A stretch of DNA of 51,771 nucleotides from the NCBI GenBank assembly GCA_032988165.1, contig JANTQF010000247.1, positions 1 through 51,771 on the forward strand. The letters run 5' to 3'. Shown here one piece after another: positions 10,632 to 22,400 of the stretch. Made by a program: the position numbers and the translations under genes. The notes beneath the pieces are model-generated. The model was given only the letters and a program-made list of their open reading frames with translations. It searched no databases and was not told the DNA's origin. This stretch comes from Emmonsiellopsis sp. PD_33 (taxonomy: Eukaryota; Ascomycota; Eurotiomycetes; Onygenales; Ajellomycetaceae). Each line of letters begins with the position of its first letter. The stretch's first letter is position 1.

Positions 10632-13600
10632 TTACTAACATACTCACAACTACGATACGGCATCCCTCTTTCAGAAGACACTATATATGCCGAAAATTCT
10701 GAAAATTCTCAATATATTCTCACATCTATGCATTAACGATTTTTCTTTTCTTCCTTTTTCTTATCATTCAATTTTATTCTTCGGGACCACAGCATTTAAA
10801 ATGGATTGCTGTTCTCATTACTTTATGAACTTCTCCTCATTCTGGGACCCTTATTTTTTAGTTGATCATATTCTTTCTCCATGTCATCCGGTTCATCCTT
10901 TCCTGGAATCTGCTTTTTCAAACAACCCCTTCCGCAAAACGTTCAAGAGCAGGTCAGCATGCGAGGATATGGACTCTCACAAACGGATTGGTGTGGCAGG
11001 GCAATATCCTATTTTTGTCTGCTTCTTTAATGCTTGCGTCGCTTTATCTGTCACAATTATTATTATTATTGTTTTTTTTTTTTTAGCTTTTATGCATAGG
11101 GACCAAAAGTACTTCCTGGTTGGGATCATCAGGTCGAATTGCATTTGTAACGGCAGACAGGGTTTTCTTTTTCTTGATTTATTTTTTTTCATCTCATGTC
11201 TTTTTGTTTTTGTTTTTGGTTTTGGTTTGCAAGTGGGGGCCAGGAAGAGGAGAGTGGAAGACAAAAGGGGAAGAAATAAGATGCCAAAAATATCACAAAA
11301 TGAAAAAAAAGAAGAAGAAGAAGGGAGGTGGGGGGGGAATGCAGCCATTTTGCAGCAAATAGATAGCACAGGAAAAGAAACTGAATGGCTGATGCAATGT
11401 GGGAGGTCGCAATGGACTGGGGGGGACTGGACTGTGTGCGAGTCTGTTTGCACGCCCGGGCAACTTAGAAACGAATGATGATGACCGGAGCTAGCTGGCT
11501 ACCTATGCGAGAAAAATATCAGACCAAAAAAGCCAAGAGAGGATCGCGCGTGTGTTGTTCGCCTAGGTGGGTGGGCAGGTAGCATGTTCGTTTCTTTTTT
11601 ACATCCAAAGATGTGTTGATGTGTATGTGTAGCTAGTTTTGAATTCGAGTCGAGTCATGTTTATATTATGGATTGGTTACGATATGGAATGGCTTCTTTC
11701 TCTCTATCTTTTTTGCTGGATTTTTATCTGCGACTACTAGCGAAAGTAACATGGATTGCTTCCGTACCCCCCCCCTGACATGGATTTTCTGAACTATCGT
11801 CAAATAGGGGGGACATAGGGGATCCACGTGACTATTTTTACCCTAACCTCACCCCCCCCCTTTTCATCCCAACCATTGCACAACATAACTACCTGGTTAT
11901 AGAAAACTCCAGCCCCCCCCTCCCCAAAATTAAATATATATACATAGACAAAAGTAAAAGTACAAACTACTACACCCAAGCCCCCGCAATCACATCCGCC
12001 ATGAGCTAAAACCTTATCCAACATAGTATCCATCCCTGGAATCAAGAGAAACAATTCATCCCCCTTCCCCTCCCCTCCCCTCACGCGACTTCCCCCCTTT
12101 TCTCCACTCCTGCAATACTTCTTCGACTATGTATGTAGGTACCCTTCAATTACATTGTTCCCGCAACGCCAGCCGATATTAAAACACCCTAGAATTCTAC
12201 TTAATAATAGGGCATGCGTGAGTTATACTAGTATGTTCTCATGGGTACACGGCGTGTTTAGGTGTCTGACTAGGCAGCCAGAGTATTACAGAAGCGGCGG
12301 CGATGGATGGGTTGTCTTTTTTTTTTTTTTCCCTTCTGGTCTAAATGTACCCAACTCGCACTACATGGGCGGTAAGGGGGCGGCTCTAGTTTGCGAGTTT
12401 CGGGCACCTTTGGGGGGGGGCTGGGTTTGAAAGGGGTGTTCATTGTCGAGTAGATATTCTTAGGATATTGTTTCGGATGTTAGACATGGTGATGTGGGTA
12501 AAATTAGAGGATCGAAATGGTGTATGTCTCCTCTTTCTTTCATTTCATTTTATTTGATTTTTTTGCTTTTCCTTTGATCTATTATGAATTCGTCAGTTGC
12601 CTACCCGATCAAGGCATTCTGTTCATATACCGTGTAAAATAAAATGGTGTGAAGTAAGATATGAGACATTTTCCTGTTTCGGAGCCCGCGATGCATACTG
12701 ACTGAAATGGCCTCATCGGAGGAGATATGCGATGGGAATTCCATAGGGGACCAGCAGGGTAAAACTTTTGTTGGGGAAGTGCTTGGTATAGTTGGATGGC
12801 CAAATACGCAATATTGGGACGGCATAAGGCATGATCTCGGTGGAATTTCTTGATTGCCGACTAGGTGATATTGGGAAAGTTCGATCATGGATGGGGCGGT
12901 CAATGGATGGATGCGCATGGACAATGCAATCAGACGGGTGAGGGGGATGGGCTTAAAGCAAGACAGCGTGGGTTCAAGAACGAAACAACGAACTCCATAT
13001 AGACTTGATTCTGCAAGTGCCTCAGGATTATTGCATGGGCAGCACGCGCACCTGTATCCAACAGGTTGGGTGTTTGGTGGCGTGTCTGGTCTCGGCTATG
13101 AAAGAGAGATTGGATTATCTGATTCGACCGGTGTGGGATCGGGATATGGACATGGTGGGGATGGATAATAGCAGCGAGGACGGAACCGGATACCGCAAAT
13201 CCTCTTCGGTCATATGTATGTTGTCCATGCAAGAGGCCGAAAATAAAACCGCCTTGACGGCTAAAGTTCTTTTAGGCGCTGTCCCCATCCCAGAGATGCT
13301 GGGCGGTGATAATTGGTTCGAGGATAGGGAATAGTTTGCTATCGAGGAGCACAAACTAGCCAAATGGACTTGCAGGAGTTTTGCTTTGTCTGTGATGGAA
13401 ACAAGCATGAACACCTGTTCGGTTCCCTCATCCCGTCAACTCACGATCACTTTCCAACGATAGCTCAATCCAATGGACCCACCCCCCAGCCAACCCATCA
13501 GAATCATCACGGCGCCACGCATGGATGAAACGCATCCGATGCCGATGATGCGTCGAGGGTTGCATGCAATGCGTCAGTAACGAAAGAATAGCGTCAATCG

Positions 13601-14358
13601 AAATTAAAAGGGAATGCCAGGATATGCCAGGATATCTGAATGATCAACAGAAAAAAGAGAGTTTCAAATAATCGAATCAAAGAGATTAAAAAAAGAGGCA
13701 TAAACAAAAGAAAAAAAAGGCAAGCCACTGCAACGCAAGCTCAGGCCAGGACCCATTCAGCAAGCAGGACAATCAAACCCGATCACTCCTTAGCACCAGT
13801 CCCATCTGCGCCTTGCTGCCTTTTTTCATTATCCTCACGTGCAGGTTGTGTGCGCGCACTCCGAGACCAGGGCGAAGCTGATACGGTCCGATTGACCATC
13901 GTAGCGATTCTCTACCCACTTGTGTAATCCATCCATTCCCCAATAGATCTTGGTTTGTTCCACGACGCCGCCCCCCAAAGCCCCGTCAAGTAAGAGAGGG
14001 GGGAAATGAAGCCTGTTCTCCCAATTCGGCTATGAGCATCTGATCCCCAACCTGATTGCCCGCGTGTTTCTTTCCTGGCCCCTTCGATCGGTGCGTACCA
14101 CCATCCCTTCCCCCCGACAAAAACCCTAACTTCTATCCGCCATCCTCGCACGTAACGAACGCATTCGCCAGCTTCCCACCACTTCCCAATCCACTCTCCA
14201 TCAACCATCCAAATAGCTCCAGTTGCCAACAAGGCCGCTTAAGGATTCGTGCCCCATTGCCAATTGGAATTGCCCAATCCCAATCTCGAAATATGCCATT
14301 TCCTTTTATTCATTTTTCCTTTTTCGTCTTGAAAACCAAAATATATATCCAGCTTCCT
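10632..14358. other. 3.7-kb non-coding stretch
   Basis: No supported exon. The first part is probably the 3' UTR of the Ndt80-family gene, being T-rich with an ATT microsatellite near 11057-11072. It contains a polypurine tract with GAA repeats and a G run (11298-11338), several C runs (11767-11775, 11853-11861, 11913-11920), a T run (12318-12331) and a direct repeat of ATGCCAGGAT near 13615-13635. The 263-codon open frame at 10687-11478 is made of such simple sequence and is not believed to be coding. Confidence 0.5.
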
Positions 14359-14653
14359 TTACCGCTCGACAGGAGAAACCCGTACTTTCATCTTCCGATC
14401 CAAGGCCTCCTGTTCCTCCTTACTCGGCACCATGCCTAGCGTCTCTTCGACCTTAGGTGATGCCCACATGCCCACGGCGGCATAAGTAACTAGGCCAACG
14501 CCAAAGAGGAGGCGTGTGCGTGGAGAGAGGTTGCGGTAGGATCTAAAAGGGAGGTCTGCTGTTAGTCTTTGATGCTATTTTTCAGGGGAGGTGTTGCGAG
14601 TAAGGGGGAGCTGGAGAGGAATCAGGGTAGTAGACGTACGTCCAGAAAGACAT
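14359..14653 (-). CDS. small one-helix membrane protein, 65 aa, unknown function
   Basis: Exon 1 is 14640-14653, only 14 nt (MSFW plus two bases). Exon 2 is 14359-14542, after a 97-nt intron with GTACGT donor and TTTTAG acceptor. Splicing preserves the frame and gives 65 residues ending at TAA. The sequence is MSFWTSYRNLSPRTRLLFGV, then a hydrophobic stretch of about 18 residues (LFGVGLVTYAAVGMWAS, residues 17-33), then a charged tail rich in Glu/Lys/Arg with LGMVPSKEEQEALDR. The layout of a short basic N-terminus, one helix and a charged tail is common among small mitochondrial inner-membrane and respiratory assembly proteins of fungi, but I do not recognise the family and location is an inference. 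It starts divergently from the membrane-protein gene at 15473. Confidence 0.7.
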
Positions 14654-15472
14654 TTTAAGGAATTAATGTAGTTATACTATCCAGAGTAGGAAAATTGGTA
14701 CTTGGACACTCTTCCTAAAGCTTCTCGAATGATGTTGTGGTGATCCTGGTTTGGAGCTCGGCGGCTGACGCTTACAAACCTTGACAAGAGCCGCGCGCTT
14801 AATTCAACTTACCGATAGGCTTAGCGCCCGAACATCCAACGTCAGGCCTCGAAATAGGGGGAATGACACCCCTATTTCTGTTCAGTCTCGTTTTTTTCTG
14901 CGATATTCATCCCCATTCTGATGAATTCAGGCCTGCGTATAATTTATTAGAGGCTATATAACCCCAAACTTCGCCATTTCTCCAGTCTGGGTTTCTGTGG
15001 ATAGAATTTTGTCGGACCGAAAAGGCTACTAGTACGACTACTAGTAATATCAATGGCTCCTACGGACGTTGAGATATGTGGTAGATTTCATAGGGTACTA
15101 TTCTTTATTGTTTTTGCTTAATTCCGCAGTGCCGTGGAAAAGGTTTGGAGTAGGTTCATAGCTTTTTTCGGGGCCCTACATCCCCAAGAATGGAACCCTA
15201 AGCATGTTAGGGTTTCCGGATCTTCCGGTAGAAGACGATTGCCTGTCCAGATCCTCCACCTCTCCAACATTTCATCAACGCAAGCACAACCTAGAGAAGA
15301 TCACCTATAATAATTCCTCCAAGTCCCCGCTCTGACCTTCGCCAACCGCCCGGTCCCAACACCAAAGCGATCCTTCAGATAGAAAAGTATTCATCACTGG
15401 CAATGAGTTTGGGTTCATAGTTTAGCCTACTAATACCGTGTCGTCATTAGGATTACCTGCTCCGTGACCACC
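14654..15472. other. divergent intergenic region
   Basis: This 0.8-kb region separates the small membrane protein (-) from the multi-pass protein (+) and should hold both promoters. It contains the 10-bp inverted repeat listed separately and a short direct repeat of CTACTAGTA near 15026-15046. No coding exon was seen. Confidence 0.5.
14851..14878. repeat. perfect 10-bp inverted repeat with 8-nt loop
   Basis: GAAATAGGGG at 14851-14860 is followed by GAATGACA and then CCCCTATTTC at 14869-14878. The arms are exactly complementary. It lies between two divergent genes, about 200 bp from the start of one and 600 bp from the other. It could be a palindromic binding site for a dimeric regulator or a transcript hairpin. 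No known fungal factor is assigned. Confidence 0.6.
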
Positions 15473-16516
15473 ATGTCCTGGATCAGGAAATGGATACAAA
15501 TTCCCGCCGTTATTTCCCTTGGTTTCTTCTGCAGCGGCGGATTCTGGAGTCTTCTATGCACTGTTGTGATCACCTCGTTGGATCCGTTTATATCCTGGCT
15601 TAGGAGCTCCGAGCAACCCATCTTATCAACATGGGATCTCGTGCGAATGGCGTTCGGAATCTGGGGTTTAATTTTTATCCTCAGCTGCCTCGCAGAGCTT
15701 CTGATATTTGCTCGGTGGCGCCTGACACAGCATCCCAAGGGAGACGGTCAGAAATACCCGATTCCGGTGGTCAAGGTCCATGCTGCAGCGATATGGTGGT
15801 TTTTGATGGCTTTCGATATGGAGGTATATGGTGCCAACAGGTACGCTAAACCGGGGGGCAAAACAGAGCCTCCCGTTCCCAGTTCGGCATGTTCATATTT
15901 GAGATTTTGAAAGCGCTCTTCGTACCTCATACCCTGCTGCGTGGCTGCAATAAGGATCTTTATATAGCGACCGGCCATGCTTTGAGTCCCGTTCCTCGGC
16001 CTTTGAAAATGTCAACTCGTTTGATAAATATCCCCGCCTCACCTTGATCTCCGTTCTCCGTCATTTTCTTTTTCCTTCTTCCCGCAACTTCTAACAGCGC
16101 TCACGTAATTCTACAGGGGAAAACCTCCAGTGCGGTATTTGATAACCTTGGGCCTTATCTCTGGCATGTTATTTGGTCTGGCATCGTCCTCCCAATCGCG
16201 TGCTGACAGTCTATTTGTCTCTGTGAAGTCACCTATTTTGGCTTCGTTGCTGGCATTCTCCGTGAGCTTAGTGGAGCCAATTATTGTGTTGAGCCTCATC
16301 GGCTACATGTCAGAGGCGATGCTTGAAGCGTTCCGCTGGGCTGCCATCAACCAGCAGCAGCCAATGTCGATAGTAATGGCTGAGAGAGGGTTTGTTGTGC
16401 TTCTCACCTGCCGCTTATACTTCACCCCTCTTCTGTACCTCGCGGAGATGGCGGAAGGTGCGCCCCTTCCACCAGTGCAGGTGGGCTCGACGGAAGGAGC
16501 CACCCGCAGCGGATAA
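15473..16516 (+). CDS. multi-pass membrane protein, 255 aa, unknown function
   Basis: Exons are 15473-15840 and 16117-16516, with a 276-nt intron (GTACGC donor, CTACAG acceptor). The spliced frame gives 255 residues. About six hydrophobic segments can be seen: residues 8-32 (IPAVISLGFFCSGGFWSLLC...), 58-82, 103-119 (HAAAIWWFLMAF), 128-145, 160-190 (SPILASLLAFSVSLVEPIIV...) and 209-230. The C-terminus is short and polar. The first ATG after an upstream GTG is used as the start. No transporter, rhodopsin or enzyme motif was recognised. The intron is longer than its neighbours in the window, so an extra micro-exon cannot be excluded. Confidence 0.65.
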
Positions 16517-17900
16517 AACCGCCCATCTCATTGCCCAATCACTACAAACTCACAAGTGAAACCGGTAAGCTACAGGGCCGCGAGGGACCAAAAAATCTTG
16601 CCCGTTAGTAATAATCAATTAGGAGGACTACACACATATCTGCACGACATCAATGCTAGCATTGAGATTTATCATGCAAGGTATTTCTTGCAAATTCCAC
16701 CCTTGGCGGAATTCAGCAAAGGCTAACATTATTTCGCCGTACTGAACATGCAGACATGGGGAAACTTTTTGGACGAAAAGGAATCTGCAGGATGTTGATC
16801 CTTTATGGCGTGATGATATTATTTCTTTTCATTTGTTGCTGTTGTTGCTGTTGTTGTTGAATCTAGCTGGGGATCATTAGGTACTGGAAGCGTTGGTTGA
16901 ATGAAGGTTAGGGTATGTTTTTGTCATAGAATGGATGTATAGACTCCTAAAAGCGGGTTCTGGGGTTGTATATGAACTGGGCTCATCTTCTTGTATGTTA
17001 ACTAAGTAAACAACATTTAACTAATTACTGCAAATTTCATCAAAACCCTCATTCATAAATAACAAGTTTGAATTTGAATTTGAATAGCTAGGCACAAAAA
17101 AAAAAAAAGGGGGGGGGCAGGAAATAGGGAGATTGCAGGTAGGTTACATACAGGACATAAAAATAATACATGAATAGGGTACGGTAGAAGTTAGAAGAAA
17201 CGAAATCAAGGGAAACGTTGACGAAAAAAAAAAGGAAAAAGAAAAGAAGAAATAGAAGACCCGGAATGTCATCAAGCATAGAAAGCAATAAATATCCAAA
17301 GGCAGCTCAAATTGTCAACAAGCAAGCAAAGCAAGCAAGCAAGCAACGCACGTAGATACATACAGTGGATGATAGATCGATCGATAGAGGGTAGGATTAT
17401 ATCGATCTGAAGTGGGGGCGGGAGAGGGAAAAAAAAAAAAAAAAAAAAAACATAGCGTAAACAGTAAAGAAAAATAAGAACCATTAAATCATAAAAAGCA
17501 AACAGAAATGTCAGGTGTCAGCGGAGAAGGAAGGTGGCCATCAAAGGAAACAAAAGAGTCCCTGGAGCAGAATAGATTAGATTCATCTATCCAACGACGG
17601 GACTGGTTGGATCCAGGGGGGTTTCAGTTTCTTTTCCTTCCGGACGCAGAGACAGGGACAGGGACGCATAGATACACACGCATATAGGCGTTGAATTGGT
17701 ATAAATATAAAATAACAAGAGGGGCGAGAGGAATATTTGAGGTAGATTGGTTTGGGTATGTTGAGTGGGAACCCATTGAGAGACAGGCGGCTGGTTGTGG
17801 CTGGTATAAAGCGAAAAAACGAATAGCAAGCAATTGAAATGAGAAAAAGTAAATGAAAGATTAGTTAGGACAGAAGGGGGCCGGTCGGTCCGTTATTTCT
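16517..17900. other. intergenic region with simple repeats
   Basis: No supported gene. It contains a GTT/GCT trinucleotide run (16834-16860), A and G runs near 17095-17118, a (CAAG)n tetranucleotide repeat (17318-17346) and a 22-base A run (17429-17450). Part of it must be the 3' ends of the converging genes on either side. Confidence 0.5.
17318..17346. repeat. (CAAG)n microsatellite
   Basis: About seven imperfect copies of the AAGC/CAAG tetramer, seen directly. It lies in non-coding DNA beyond the 3' end of the fatty acid-CoA ligase gene. Confidence 0.8.
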
Positions 17901-20147
17901 TCATTTCTTGCCGTATGCATGGTCGATGTCTTTCTCGAAATGCTTATAGATCTTCTTTCGCTGGAGTTTTTGAGCAGCGGTGATGTAGCCCTACACGGAT
18001 GGTTAGCAATGGCTGGCATATTTTGATATGTTACGGAAACTTACGTTCTGTGGGGTCCACTCCTCGTCCGAAAGGACAACACCGTCAATGATCTCGAACG
18101 GCTTGAGTCCACCGGCGCGGCCGGCATTTTGCAGCTCACGGAGAACAATGCCATTCAATTTTGAACTGTGGACCAGTGCCTCGATGTTTTCTCCGTCAAT
18201 TCCATTGGCCTTTGCAAGCTGAATAAGGGCTGGTTCTGCAGGCACAATGACTGCAATTGGCTTGGCCTGATCTTCCGCAGCGTGAACCATAATATTTGCG
18301 ACAACATTGCAGGAGCGATATATAGACTCAAGTTTCTCGAGCGCGACATATTCTCCGTTGAGTGACTTGACCAAGTTCTTCTTGCGGTCGATAATCCTAA
18401 GATGGCCGTACTTGTCGAACTCGCCAATGTCACCAGTCATAAACCAGCCATCCTCCGTTAAGGAGGCCTTGGTCTCCTCCTCGTTCTCATAGTAGCCTTC
18501 CATGACGCTAGGACCGCGGATCCATATCTCACCTTGAGGAGGGGTGTGGTGCGAGAAGTAGCCGGCTTCTGGGAAATCAACTAGCTTGGCTTCAATGGAA
18601 GCTGGAAGATCGCCAATCGAGTCGCAGTTCCACGCTAGGGGGTCATTAAGGGCACCCATGGCGGACGTTTCGGTCAACCCATATCCGTTAATCATAGGGC
18701 AAATCGCCATTGAAAGGAAGCGGCGCGTATCCTTTGAGATGGGTCCGCCGCCAGACAACATGACCCTCAATCGTCCTCCAGTTGCCTCTTTGACCTTCTT
18801 GAAAACAACGGCATCCAAAATTCCGGATCCGGGAAGGCCAGTGTTCATCAAAAAGTTCTTTGCGGCCAGTCCTCCCCAGAAAATTCCTTTGATGAGCGCA
18901 CCTCCTTTGTTAACGTTCCCAAGGATACCCTTCTTGACAGTTTCCCATACCGCAGGCACTCCAACCAAAACGGTGGGTCTCAGTTCGCGGATATCGCCCT
19001 TGCAGTTGCGAACGGATGTATCGGAGAGGGTCTTCGGGCTGCCATAACCCATGGTTCCTCCCCAATAGAGGCAAAGGTTCTCAAACATGAACTCGAGGAT
19101 ATGCGCCTGTGGTAGATATGTAAGAAGCACGTCCGACGGGCCGAGGACCGGTCCCACAATGACATCAACTCCGGCCACTGTGAAGAAAGTTAGCTTGGCA
19201 TATTAGGCGGGAGCAAGGGGAAGATCGACGTACTGGCTGCCACAATTGTACGATGCTTCAGTGCAACGCCCTTGGGAGGACCAGTCGAGCCGGAGGTGTA
19301 CATGACCGTAGCCAAGTCATCGGGGGTTGGTGGTACGGGATCGACGTGGTTCTCTTCGCCAAGCTTCCGAAGATCTTCAATATTCAAGATGTTGAGATCC
19401 GGGAAGTTGGATTTCAAGTTGTCAATGTGTTCTTGCTTGACCTCTGTTGCTGTATCGTAGACTACGTGCTTGATGTCTTTGGCATCCTTGAGGACCTTAC
19501 CGAGCGTGGGCAGGAGGGCAGGGTCGAGGAAAATGAGGGAGCTGCGTGTCTGTAGAAGAGAATGCTTCAATCCATCTTCACCTAGCGAATCGTAGGCAGT
19601 AACAACAGTTATCGTTTGGGAGGCGGCACCTATAACAAGACTTAGTACTGAAGACTATCTCGAACAACAAGCTTTACCTACCATGTGCCATGGCCAGCCA
19701 ATGCGCGCTGGTAGCTGCAAACAGATGAATCTTGTCATTCTTCTCGAGCCCCAGCTTCCTCAGGCCAGCTCCCAGCTGCAGGGAGAGCTTCTCGTACTCG
19801 ATGAAGCTGAGGTAGGTGTAGCCACTAAGCTCGAAAAACGTCCACGCCTTGTTGACCTCCTGCTCAACACCGTCTACAATCTTCTTGACCTTCTTATTCT
19901 CGACATGGGTGCGGACTATGCGGCGCGAGCCAACAGCTTTGGCATTCCCGTATGTTTTGGCACACCACTTGACATTCTCGTACAGGGTGGAGATTTCAGG
20001 ATGGGGCTGGGTCAGGAGGCCGTCCTTTGCGACAGGGTTGCGGCGGGGGATGGACTCTCCGGGGACCTGCTGGGCGCCGGGCACGTCGACGCTGAAGGGC
20101 GGCTTCTTGGAGATGCGAGGGTAGAGGATGCTGTCATTCTTGGCCAT
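17901..20147 (-). CDS. long-chain fatty acid-CoA ligase (acyl-CoA synthetase)
   Basis: Four exons: 19682-20147, 19234-19629, 18045-19177 and 17901-17990. The introns are 52-56 nt, and all junctions keep frame to give 694 residues, the usual size for Faa1/Faa4-type enzymes. It activates free long-chain fatty acids with ATP and CoA to acyl-CoA for lipid synthesis, beta-oxidation and protein acylation. The AMP-binding signature YTSGSTGPPKG is at residues 266-276, with GYGLTETSAMG near 452-462. The fatty-acyl-CoA synthetase signature begins DGWFMTGDIGEFDKYGHL at about 530 and is followed by RIIDRKKN. No N-terminal signal or C-terminal peroxisomal tripeptide is evident (the end is HAYGKK), which favours a cytosolic, lipid-droplet or ER-associated enzyme. 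That location is inferred. Whether it is the Faa1 or Faa4 equivalent is not resolvable. Confidence 0.95.
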
Positions 20148-22400
20148 TTTGGCGGGCGGGGGGGGGAGTGGCTATTCGACGTGGTGACGCGGATGCCGAG
20201 ACGACAGAAGGGGGAGCAGAATTTGCAAGCAGCAGTCAGAAGACAGCGGGTCTGGGGTAGTGGGGGAGCAAGGTCGGGAGAGCAGCGGGAGGATGGAGGA
20301 TGGAGGGAGATGGAGACAGGATGGCGAGAGGAGGGGGGTTGAAGAGGCAGAGGGAGACGGGGAGAGGGAGCAGACGACGCCGGGAGTCGAGGGAGGAGGT
20401 TGGCAGCTAAGCGAAGGCTTCAAGCAATACCATGGAGAACTTGGAAGCTGCGTTGCCGGCGCAGACCTAACCGCCTCCGCACGCCGCCGTATCGTACCGT
20501 ACCGTACCGTACCGTACCAGCACCCGCCCAGGTACCTTTTGGCGGGTGGCAGCGCGCAATGGTACCTGGCTGCGTAACAGCGTAATTAACCACCGCGCTC
20601 CTCATTGGGACCTCCTATTATGTCTCCTCCGTAACTACATCTACATCTACATCTCTACCTCTCTGCATGTACAGACTACGCATCCATCCAGCCAGCCTAC
20701 CAGCAGTTACAACTCCCTGGACACCCAACCCTAGGCTTTGGCAGACTAGCCTGGCCCCAGCCTCACTGTCTCTTGTCCATTGTCTGGTTTCCTGGGCGTT
20801 CGGCAACAGCATTGGCAAAAGCTGTCATTGCCTAGGCAGACCGCAATCAGATGAAAGATTCCTGAGCCTTGACAAGCCGTGGGCCAAGGCAGAGCAAAGC
20901 ACAACCGCGACTGCTGGGCCCCGGCCGCCTTGGGATTGGAGCCAGGGAGCTTGGCGGATTGCTAGCACAGCTGGGGAAAACTGTCTAACGCCGGGTATTC
21001 CCTGAATCCCGCACCGGACCTTGCAAGAAGTAAGCAGCAAATTGATCCTGCTGTGTTGTGCATGATGGAGATACGAAACTAACGAAACCTGCGAAAGTGT
21101 CGGATTCCAAAATCGCCGTGCAGCCAGGCCATTTGTATGGATCTGTCTGTGCCCGAATGCGCCCCCAGCTGACGGGGCTAGAGCAATAAATAGCAGCTGC
21201 CGCCCATGCAGAACTGATGGCCCAAACTTGACCAACTACTGCGACTGCTGGGGGGTGTGTTCAACTTGCTGGGAGAATTTTAGATATTTTCAGGCCAAAC
21301 AACAACGGCCGCCAGCCGCTGCGGCTTCTCATTCGCTGCCAATGCCCCCGCCTGCCCAGGAACCGCAACCCGCTAAACCGCAAGCAGAGAGCTGTGTTCG
21401 CTGAATCGCTCGTCTCTGTACCAGACGGAATGTTCCATACGTCAAGAACGTGTAACGGCGGGAGGCCAAGGGAAGGCAAGGTACACCGCAGAACGCGAGC
21501 GTCAACAATGAAAGAGTTCGAGGGAGCGCAGGCAGGGGTTGGCCTGCAGCGGCTGTGCGGTGTGTTTCGAGTCTGTCTGGACAAGGGCATAATGAGCTTT
21601 GTTCAAGACGAGGCCATATATCAAAAACGTCAAAAACGGACTGTAATTTCGATACTCCCCGAAACCCAAGGCAGGCTAACCCCAGAGTTTATGTCAGCAA
21701 AGCATGGGTCGACGGTCTCGCCCCGGCTTGTAATTGGCCGGAAATTGCCCAGTTTAGCCTGTTTGCATTCCCAACAAAAACTGCTTGTGTGGACCGTATT
21801 ATTACGCTGTCGTGTATGTTACTTACAATACCGTCGGTATTTTTGTGCGGAAAGATTTGCAGACTTCGATATCAATATCAGACTTCGCCAGAGCCAGCGG
21901 AGACATCTTTGTGTCTGGCAATATCCGGCGATATCTGCTTGGTTCTCCTTTATCCTCTTTCTGCTTTTCTGTGTAGCATTGTCGATTGCTACTTTTTTCT
22001 CCTCTGGAGCTACTACCTCGGCTTTGTGAGAGATCTCGATTCTCCGTCCCCTACTATCGATCGCGACTATCCATCCAAATGTACGTTGCGAGCCCCTTTC
22101 TACCGCTTGTGCCGGAGAACCCGGCGAGAGCCATGTTTCCGCGCGCATTGTGTTCCTGTTTTCTTGATCACATTCCTATTCCGGGCTCCCGAACAAAGTC
22201 GCTTGGGACCGTTCCGTGGCAGCAAGCGGAATATGCCCCTGAGTTTATGTTCCCGGCATATCACGGACCCTCGAGAATATGCTTGTATATTGTCTGACCT
22301 ATTTTTAATTTACATGTGCTCAATGGTATCCAATGGACATGTTTGATGTCGTCAAAATTTTTGGACTGTGCGACGAAGGCAGCAACTCAAAGGAGGCCAC
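20148..22400. other. divergent intergenic region, 2.25 kb
   Basis: This region lies between the fatty acid-CoA ligase (-) and the methyltransferase (+) and should contain both promoters. It holds a GTACC pentamer array (20494-20518) and an ACATCT-type hexamer run (20633-20660). Two overlapping plus-strand frames (21394-22029 and 21555-22346) stay open for 211 and 263 codons but look non-coding: they are Cys-rich with no domain and no consistent hydrophobicity pattern. Confidence 0.45.
20494..20518. repeat. five perfect tandem copies of GTACC
   Basis: Five exact head-to-tail copies, about 350 bp upstream of the fatty acid-CoA ligase start. GTAC is self-complementary, so the array can also be read on the other strand as GGTAC repeats. 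It may be a plain microsatellite. Confidence 0.8.

Noticed and set aside
10687..11478. 263-codon ORF after the Ndt80-family gene
   Set aside because: The frame consists largely of T-rich and GAA/G-rich simple sequence and is probably the 3' UTR.
21394..22346. Two overlapping plus-strand ORFs of 211 and 263 codons
   Set aside because: They overlap in different frames, are Cys-rich without pattern, contain no domain and lie in the probable promoter of the methyltransferase gene.
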